DNA of 64,000 nucleotides from Nitrospira sp. (GTDB taxonomy: Bacteria > Nitrospirota > Nitrospiria > Nitrospirales > Nitrospiraceae), in the NCBI GenBank assembly GCA_030123625.1, contig CP126121.1:3078179-3142178 (forward strand), given 5' to 3'. Positions 58,460 through 64,000 of this stretch are shown piece by piece (positions within the stretch are counted from its first letter, which is position 1; the number at the start of each line of letters is the position of its first letter). The translations under genes and the position numbers were made by a program. Under the pieces are notes generated by a model. The model saw only the letters and a list, made by a program, of their open reading frames with translations. It did not search any database and had not been told where the DNA came from.

Positions 58460-59167
58460 TCATCCTATCGCCGCTTTGACGGCACTATACATCACGAGGA
58501 CTTCGACCGCGTGCGCGACGATGGTAATCCAAAGGTTTCGTGTTCGCAGCCAAATGGCTCCCCAGATGAATCCATCCCACAACGCAATCCAGTGGAGATA
58601 GCGAAAGGTATTCTCCATGAATGGATCGAAGGCAAACACGAGCGTGCTGGTAATCAACGCAAGGGGAGAAAGGCGTCGGCTCGAATATGCTCCCCACCAG
58701 GCCGATTCGAGTTCGGCAAGACGGCCCAAGATGAATCCGCGAAAGTTGAGCTCTACGAACAGCGCAATGCCGCAGATGAACCACGGCACCATCAATAAAA
58801 CTGGAAGCCGGCCATGGGGTGTTTGTTTCAGGAAGGTGATATCGTAGCCGAGAGACGGATACACCGAGAGAATCACGAAGGTATTCAGACATCCCAGTAA
58901 TAATCCTGTGATCAACCCCCATTTCAGTCCGTTCCCTACCTTCGATTGTTCCAATCCCAGTTGAACCGGTACCTGGAATGTACGCGAAGCCCAGAGACCT
59001 ATCGCCAGATAGGCAAGAAGTTGCGGTGCTAATTGAACGAGAAGCTCTTCTCGGAGTGAGCCGGGAAGCCAGTAGTAACCGACTGTCGTTCCGATGGGGA
59101 GCAGCGGCAGCGCTGCTCCCAGATTGAACGTGTGATCTGGACCCGGCCGATCCGGTCCGGAAACCAT
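58460..59167 (-). CDS. CPBP-family-like membrane protein with altered active motif
   Basis: The 235-residue protein has about six transmembrane segments. ALFVELNFRGFILGRLAELE corresponds to the EExxFRG motif of CPBP intramembrane proteases, with the first Glu changed to Val. IVAHAVEVLVMY corresponds to the third motif. The second motif His is replaced (FAFDPFMEN). It may be inactive or use a different chemistry. Six bases separate it from the tolC gene, so they are probably co-transcribed. Confidence 0.65.
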   Translation of the reverse strand: MVSGPDRPGPDHTFNLGAALPLLPIGTTVGYYWLPGSLREELLVQLAPQLLAYLAIGLWASRTFQVPVQLGLEQSKVGNGLKWGLITGLLLGCLNTFVILSVYPSLGYDITFLKQTPHGRLPVLLMVPWFICGIALFVELNFRGFILGRLAELESAWWGAYSSRRLSPLALITSTLVFAFDPFMENTFRYLHWIALWDGFIWGAIWLRTRNLWITIVAHAVEVLVMYSAVKAAIG

Positions 59168-59173
59168 AGGAAG

Positions 59174-60739
59174 CTACGAGAGTTCGAGATGATAGCGGTC
59201 CAGCGTGGTCGCCTTGTGCCGCGCGAGATTGGAGAGGGATTTGTTGTAATCAACGATGGCGCGCAACTCATTGCCTTGCGCCGTGGCAAGATCGCGTTGG
59301 AAATCGAGCACGAAGCGAGTGGTACTGAGCCCCACTTTCAACCGTTCCTGCTCGGCCTGGAGCTGTTTCTCGGCCATGATCCGTGCCGACTTGGTAGTCT
59401 CGATGCGTTTAAAGTCCGTCTGGACACGGCGCACTGCTTCACGGACCCCGACAATAATTTGCTGACGGACATTCGCAAGCGCGACCTCGGCGTTCCTGGC
59501 TTCGAGCTGCCGTTTATTGTAGGTGCTGAGGGCGGAACGGTTGCCCAGCGGATAGCTGAATACCAATCCCGCACCGTAGTTGTAGAAGTCACCGCTGAAG
59601 TTTCTCGTAAAGGACTCGCCGTAATCACCGCCGAGGCCTGCAAGGCCCATGGTGCCTTGAAACGAGAGGGTCGGGAGTAACTGATTCCGGGCAAATTGTT
59701 TGTTGAGTTCTCCTGACTCAATGTTCTTTTTGGCCTGGACGATCTCCGGCCGTTGTTCGATCGCGGTGTCGATCGATTCCTGGAGGCTGATGGGTTCTAA
59801 GTAAGTAACTGGAGAATCAGCGGGTGTGAGGCGGACGTCTTGCCGCAGTTCCTCTTCTCCCGGGTTCAAGAGGCGGCGTAGTTGATCCTCCTGATCGCGA
59901 ATGGCTTTTTCGGCGACCAACACTTGCTCCACCCTCGAGGCGACGGCAGCTTCGGCTTGGAGTACGTCGACGATCGACATGACACCGGCTTTCGACTTGG
60001 CGCGGTTGGTCGCTAACAGTTCTTCGGCGGCCTTCATGGCGGCTTGCGCCACTTTCAAGTTCTCATTCGCGAACACCAGCTCCCAATAGGTTTGTTCCAC
60101 CGTGGTAATGACAGTCAGGACACGATCTCGAAACACATGCTGTTCGACCATCGCATTATTTTTGGCGACCTTGATGAAGGTCCTATTGATCTCGATCCCG
60201 GCGTTCTTGAGCAACGGCTGGGTCAATGTGAATGCCAGGCCGCCTGTCCAAGACGGATTGAACAGGAAGCCTCCGGCAAGATTTTGGTTCACGTTGGTTC
60301 GGGCCGGGCTATAATTGATGTCGACATTACCGCCGGTGATGAGGTTGGTCGATGCATCGACGGTCGCGGAATAGTTACGCTGATCGAAAGTCGTAATCTG
60401 ATTGAGATTAAACGCAGTTCCTCCAAATACGGGTCGATTGAGTGGATTTGCCGTTCGGGCATATTGACCGTTTATGCTGAGGTTGGGATCGAACTTGGAT
60501 TGCTCGATGATAATGTCGGCCAACTGGCTTTCTTTATTGTGACGGCTGATAGTGATGTCGAGATTGTGCTGCAGCGCGCGAACTGCCGCATCCGCCAGCG
60601 AGACCGTTTCACGCCGTTCGACAAGGATCGGTTGAGTCACATCCAAACTCCAGCTATTGAGCGGAAATGAGATGCACCCCATGCCGGCGATCAAGATGGT
60701 CGCGAGACGGGAACGGAGAACTGAAGATTTGCGATTCAT
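59174..60739 (-). CDS. TolC-family outer membrane efflux protein
   Basis: From the ATG at 60739, preceded by aaggaggcaag, the protein has 521 residues. A signal peptide is followed by two long coiled-coil and beta-strand repeats of the outer membrane efflux family (SLADAAVRALQHNLDITISR, ELVFANENLKVAQAAMKAAE, GLVFSYPLGNRSALSTYNKR, VDYNKSLSNLARHKATTLDR). It should form the outer-membrane channel of a pump or type I secretion system. No inner membrane pump gene is in the window. Confidence 0.92.
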   Translation of the reverse strand: MNRKSSVLRSRLATILIAGMGCISFPLNSWSLDVTQPILVERRETVSLADAAVRALQHNLDITISRHNKESQLADIIIEQSKFDPNLSINGQYARTANPLNRPVFGGTAFNLNQITTFDQRNYSATVDASTNLITGGNVDINYSPARTNVNQNLAGGFLFNPSWTGGLAFTLTQPLLKNAGIEINRTFIKVAKNNAMVEQHVFRDRVLTVITTVEQTYWELVFANENLKVAQAAMKAAEELLATNRAKSKAGVMSIVDVLQAEAAVASRVEQVLVAEKAIRDQEDQLRRLLNPGEEELRQDVRLTPADSPVTYLEPISLQESIDTAIEQRPEIVQAKKNIESGELNKQFARNQLLPTLSFQGTMGLAGLGGDYGESFTRNFSGDFYNYGAGLVFSYPLGNRSALSTYNKRQLEARNAEVALANVRQQIIVGVREAVRRVQTDFKRIETTKSARIMAEKQLQAEQERLKVGLSTTRFVLDFQRDLATAQGNELRAIVDYNKSLSNLARHKATTLDRYHLELS

Positions 60740-60802
60740 ACTTGCCTCCTTGATCGACGATCGGAACAAGAGCATACTATAGTGTGTCAGGGAGGGCTTG
60801 TC

Positions 60803-61258
60803 ATGAAGATTAATACTCCTTCTTGGATCGAAGAGTCAGGCGCTTATTTTCGACGGGTACGCGCGATCGGCGGTCTGCTGTCTGCTCTGGCGGTTGGAGC
60901 ACTCTATGCCGACGTGTCTGCGTTGGCACAGAGTCTATCGGGTGCCTCCAGTGTACGGTCGTTTAATGGCGGGATCGCACCGCTGATCAAACTTCCTGGG
61001 GGCAGTTTATACATTGACAACCAGGGAACGCAGGGCTTTCTCTATACGCCGGGGCAAAACTTTGAATCGTACAACTTTCGAAACCCTACTACTGGGCAGG
61101 CATGGAGTGGTGCCGTCATGACCTTCGGCCCGCAACTCTCCATTGGACTTATCCAGGGTGCGAATCAAGTCGGACCTGCAACCGTCCTTCCCGTACCACC
61201 ACGTCAAACAGCTCCGTTGCCTCCGATTGAATCCACGATACTTGACGAGATTCCTTAG
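60803..61258 (+). CDS. Secreted hypothetical protein
   Basis: The ATG at 60803 follows ggaggg and gives 151 residues. The N-terminus has a signal-like segment (AIGGLLSALAVGALYADVSA). The mature part is Gly/Pro-rich and low in charge (LIKLPGGSLYIDNQGTQGFL, PVPPRQTAPLPPIESTILDE), with no known domain. It is divergent from tolC. Confidence 0.6.
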   Translation: MKINTPSWIEESGAYFRRVRAIGGLLSALAVGALYADVSALAQSLSGASSVRSFNGGIAPLIKLPGGSLYIDNQGTQGFLYTPGQNFESYNFRNPTTGQAWSGAVMTFGPQLSIGLIQGANQVGPATVLPVPPRQTAPLPPIESTILDEIP

Positions 61259-61345
61259 CACGCAATCAGATTGGGGTTGAGGCTGAGATACTGCAAGCCA
61301 GGTTTGGCTCGATCTCAACCTTAGCCTCAGACCTCTTGCAGGAGT

Positions 61346-62878
61346 TCACGGTTGGTAGGCAAGTTGCCACGCCATGGCCAAGACGTACCGAGCCACTATT
61401 TTTAAGATTTCAGGATCGATTGTCTCGGCGGTGTCGCTCGGTCGATGAAAGTGCGGATGGACTCCGCCGCTCACCACGGTGACTGTCGGCACACCGGCCT
61501 CCTTGAAAGGTACATGATCCCCTCCGGGGAAGAATCCATAGAGATCCAGTTTCTCATGAACGTCGGCGATCTTCCCTCCCTCTCGTAGGACCTCCTTCGC
61601 TACTCCTGTGACGCCGACGGTGAGCCGACCATTTCCAACTCCGGCATGGTCGATGTTGATCATGGCTTTTGTAGAATTGAGTGGAATCAGAGGTCGCGAT
61701 GTATAAAGACGCGAACCAAGTAGATCGCGTTCTTCGCCGCTAAAGGAGACAAAGAGGATGGTCCGAGAGGGATGCAATTCAGCGTTGGTGAGGGCTCGGG
61801 CCACTTCCAAGATGACTGCTGTTCCCGAGGCGTTGTCATCTGCGCCGGGAAAGAGCATTCCCCCTGAATGACCGAAGTGGTCTCGATGGGCTCCGATGAT
61901 CACGGACTCTGTTCCGGTCCCCGGAATCATTCCTATCACATTGACTAAAATCCCATCCTCCGTCGCCGTCTTCCACTGGAGCGCTGCGTACCGATCTATC
62001 CGTGTTGCTTGCGATGACGATGCTTGGTTCAATCGTTCTTGGAGGACATGCAGGCGATCGGGAATGTCTCCACTTGTCTTCTCGAGCAGCTCCTGGGCAA
62101 GGGCTGTGCTGATCCAAGCACCGGGGATAGCTTGGTCAGGAGGCAGCTGCCCGTAGAAGGCGGTGGGACTACCGGTTATGCCACGGCGAATTTCATAGGG
62201 GTGGAGAATGGGACCCGTCGCCGTCAGATAGCCGATCGCTCCACGTTCTCGTGCAATTCGAACTTTGTCGGCGTGACTCACGGTTCGTGAGTAGTGTTCC
62301 GGCTTGCCGCGTAGAAACAGCACGATGCAATTATTCACGTCGACACCGGCATAGTCATCAATGCCTTGAGCAAGATCGACGATGCCATATCCGACGAAGA
62401 CGATATGGGCTTGGAGATCCGCGGAGGGTGAATCGAAGACGGGAAAATAATCTGAGCCAAAAGTTTTGGTGGCCAAATGGTCTGCCGGACCGACTCGTAA
62501 TATTGGATCCGGCGCTATCAGAGAAGTGGATATCAGGGTGGTCATCATACCTAATGAAGCATCATCCTTTCCCGTCAAGGAAGGTACTATCAGTGAGCCG
62601 TTGCGAACGAGTGGTAGGCGCAACCCAGCCGAGAGAAACTCTTGTGCAATCCACCGCGCCGACTCAAGATCCGCTTTTGTGCCGCTTTGCCGTCCATTGA
62701 ACGAGGGGCCGCTGAGCGTTCGGATGTCGGCAAGCATTCGTTCTGCTGAGATCGAACCAATAGCTGTCTGAAGGGCTGTCTCAGGCGATTGAGCTAGGCT
62801 TGGCGTAAGTGCGAGAAGTAAGACGGACGCGAGTATCATGGTGCAACTGATTCTGGAGTCGCCGATGATAAGGTTCAT
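61346..62878 (-). CDS. Exported M28-family metallopeptidase
   Basis: From the ATG at 62878 the protein has about 510 residues. After a signal peptide (LLLALTPSLAQ), a PA-like insert lies in the middle (FVGYGIVDLAQGIDDYAGVD). The M28 zinc residues are visible: IIGAHRDHFGHSG, GADDNASGTAVILEVA, FVSFSGEERDLLGS and the final His in VSGGVHPHFHRPSDTAETID. It is likely a periplasmic aminopeptidase or carboxypeptidase. It is flanked by unrelated genes. Confidence 0.9.
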   Translation of the reverse strand: MNLIIGDSRISCTMILASVLLLALTPSLAQSPETALQTAIGSISAERMLADIRTLSGPSFNGRQSGTKADLESARWIAQEFLSAGLRLPLVRNGSLIVPSLTGKDDASLGMMTTLISTSLIAPDPILRVGPADHLATKTFGSDYFPVFDSPSADLQAHIVFVGYGIVDLAQGIDDYAGVDVNNCIVLFLRGKPEHYSRTVSHADKVRIARERGAIGYLTATGPILHPYEIRRGITGSPTAFYGQLPPDQAIPGAWISTALAQELLEKTSGDIPDRLHVLQERLNQASSSQATRIDRYAALQWKTATEDGILVNVIGMIPGTGTESVIIGAHRDHFGHSGGMLFPGADDNASGTAVILEVARALTNAELHPSRTILFVSFSGEERDLLGSRLYTSRPLIPLNSTKAMINIDHAGVGNGRLTVGVTGVAKEVLREGGKIADVHEKLDLYGFFPGGDHVPFKEAGVPTVTVVSGGVHPHFHRPSDTAETIDPEILKIVARYVLAMAWQLAYQP

Positions 62879-63045
62879 AGTGATATCCTGATCATGTCGG
62901 ATTTGCATTCAGAGATGGGATCATAGCATGAGGGAAAGCAGGTTGCAGAGCCGCATGGAGCACAGGTACTATTCGGCAGAGCTTGAATCTGTAACCGAGC
63001 CGGAAGGACGAAAAACGCTTTTGCAGTAACGGAGTGGGAGTAGGT

Positions 63046-63297
63046 ATGGCGGGTGGAGAATCAGGAAAGGGATTGTACGATCATTTGTATCGCCGATTTT
63101 TCGAGCAACGTAACAGCCATGACGGCTATTCGTTTCAGCAGGCTCCCGGCGGCAGTGCTCCGACGCCGGTGGTGACGTTCGGCGAAAAGCTGCGTTGGTG
63201 GACTTGTGATCGATGGCAACGACGGAAGAAAATCCTCGCCGAACGAGATCGTCTGCAGCGAGAGATTCTTCAAATTAAGAAATCCGGAAGATCATAG
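63046..63297 (+). CDS. Small hypothetical protein
   Basis: The 83-residue protein starts at the ATG at 63046 after ggagtagg. It begins MAGGESGKGLYDHLYRRFFE and ends with a basic helix (RRKKILAERDRLQREILQIK), which may form a coiled coil. No family is recognised. The next gene starts 2 bases after its stop. Confidence 0.55.
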   Translation: MAGGESGKGLYDHLYRRFFEQRNSHDGYSFQQAPGGSAPTPVVTFGEKLRWWTCDRWQRRKKILAERDRLQREILQIKKSGRS

Positions 63298-63298
63298 C

Positions 63299-64000
63299 AT
63301 GCGTAATATGCGGGTACTATCTATGCGGGCACTGTCTATGTTTGAGAAGTATCGACTGTGTTCCGTCATCGGTCAAGTCAGGACAGGGCTCTTCGCTCTT
63401 GTGGTGGCCTGCCTCGGTCTCCTCATGGGGCACATTCCTAGTTATGGAGTTCAGAAGGAAACACAGGAAGAAAAGGCCGCCAATCTCAAAAGGCAGGCGG
63501 TGGGTGGGCTTTTCCAAAAGTGGACATTCGACCTGGATCAACCCAACGCTCAGCCCAGCAGCTTCGTCAAGGGTATTTCTACTGACGAACCACTTGCAAA
63601 TTGGATTGTCCAGGGATATGCGACCGCGCCTTCTCCGCCGAACATTATCGCCGGTTCATCGAGTTGTACGCAGCCCTGCTATCAGGTGCTGTTGGCAGAC
63701 GGATTGGAGTATGAGTACCCGGATCTCAGCGTTCGTTTCCATGCGCAGGAAGGAACGGCCGGGCTCGGAGGCATAGTGTTTGGTGCGCGCGACACACGCA
63801 ATTTTTACGCGGCGGTCGTCGATCCGATCAGTCAAAAGGTGCAGCTCGCTCGCATCTCGCATGGACGCGAACTGCTCCTCGCACAGGCGTCGGTCAACTT
63901 GAAGCCGGTTGATTGGCATTCCCTCAGGGTGCAACGAAACACCATTATCAGCAAAGATTTTATTGAAGTGGTTGTAGATGGAGTGCTCGTTCTTTCCGTT
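63299..64000 (+). CDS. Secreted protein of unknown function (cut by window edge)
   Basis: The frame is open from the ATG at 63299 to the window end, 234 residues so far; starts at 63308 or 63338 are also possible. A signal-like segment (LFALVVACLGLLMGHIPSYG) is followed by a beta-rich region (LSVRFHAQEGTAGLGGIVFG, NFYAAVVDPISQKVQLARIS, DWHSLRVQRNTII) resembling concanavalin-like LamG/3-keto-disaccharide hydrolase (DUF1080) domains. The last part is missing, so the assignment is weak. Confidence 0.65.
   Translation, partial: MRNMRVLSMRALSMFEKYRLCSVIGQVRTGLFALVVACLGLLMGHIPSYGVQKETQEEKAANLKRQAVGGLFQKWTFDLDQPNAQPSSFVKGISTDEPLANWIVQGYATAPSPPNIIAGSSSCTQPCYQVLLADGLEYEYPDLSVRFHAQEGTAGLGGIVFGARDTRNFYAAVVDPISQKVQLARISHGRELLLAQASVNLKPVDWHSLRVQRNTIISKDFIEVVVDGVLVLSV

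Noticed and set aside
1..64000. Search for CRISPR arrays, tRNA and rRNA genes
   Set aside because: No regularly spaced short repeats and no convincing tRNA or rRNA sequence were seen by eye; a dedicated scan could still find a degenerate one.
1..64000. nxrA/nxrB (nitrite oxidoreductase alpha and beta subunits)
   Set aside because: No molybdopterin oxidoreductase or matching Fe-S subunit is in the window; only accessory-type genes are present.

Overview
The window looks like a chromosomal segment of a Nitrospira-type nitrite oxidiser (phylum Nitrospirota). This is an inference from gene content: two secreted proteins of the ethylbenzene-dehydrogenase haem-b family (the family of the proposed NxrC subunit of nitrite oxidoreductase), a TorD-type chaperone, an orphan Pup gene, two pentahaem cytochromes c, a K+-independent H+-pyrophosphatase and SmbP. 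The catalytic genes nxrA and nxrB are not in the window.

Layout. 0-2.4 kb: an MNT/HEPN toxin-antitoxin pair lying between a WD40 gene and a decayed copy of that gene's 3' end. 2.7-16.6 kb: a long plus-strand block with a metalloprotease-like protein, a polyferredoxin, TorD, NxrC-like protein 1, a B12/radical-SAM protein, a polytopic membrane protein, a TPR protein, TatA, an NHL propeller, NxrC-like protein 2, a PDZ protein and two pentahaem cytochromes. It reads as an accessory, maturation and electron-transfer island for a Tat-exported molybdoenzyme. 16.6-18.6 kb: a RelB/ParE-type pair, an IS4/IS5-type insertion sequence and an orphan Imm32 gene. 19-22.7 kb: an amine oxidase and a minus-strand group (methyltransferase, membrane protein, PQQ sugar dehydrogenase). 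23-29.5 kb: hppA, pup, recJ and a Rel/Spo enzyme. 29.8-33.5 kb: a DUF192 protein, an exported flavodoxin, a bacterioferritin-associated ferredoxin under a Fur-like box, and an M3 peptidase.

33.7-38.8 kb ends in the most striking module: a stand-alone subtilisin-propeptide lipoprotein, a subtilase with a Gly-Gly-Cys/TM/Arg C-terminal sorting signal, and a glutamic-type (CPBP) intramembrane protease, all translationally overlapping. 39-48 kb holds an outer-membrane-like protein, a nucleoside deaminase (with a relic copy 1.5 kb away), an HDAC-family deacetylase, a rhodanese, SmbP, a nitrilase, YqgE, a BamE/CsgG/PDZ lipoprotein and DUF3422. 48.5-57 kb is rich in toxin-antitoxin pairs (VapBC, MazEF-like, BrnTA, Phd/RelE) around uvrA and an IS256 element that split an already damaged formylglycine-generating-enzyme-like gene. 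57-64 kb has an RNase Z-like protein, a CPBP-like protein, TolC, an M28 peptidase and a secreted protein cut by the window edge.

Four long elements with terminal inverted repeats (10.86, 13.38, 29.47 and 34.94 kb) begin at, or immediately after, the stop codon of the upstream gene. Two accessory inserts share one geometry: cargo bracketed by an intact minus-strand gene and a decayed copy of its 3' end. No tRNA, rRNA or CRISPR array was seen.
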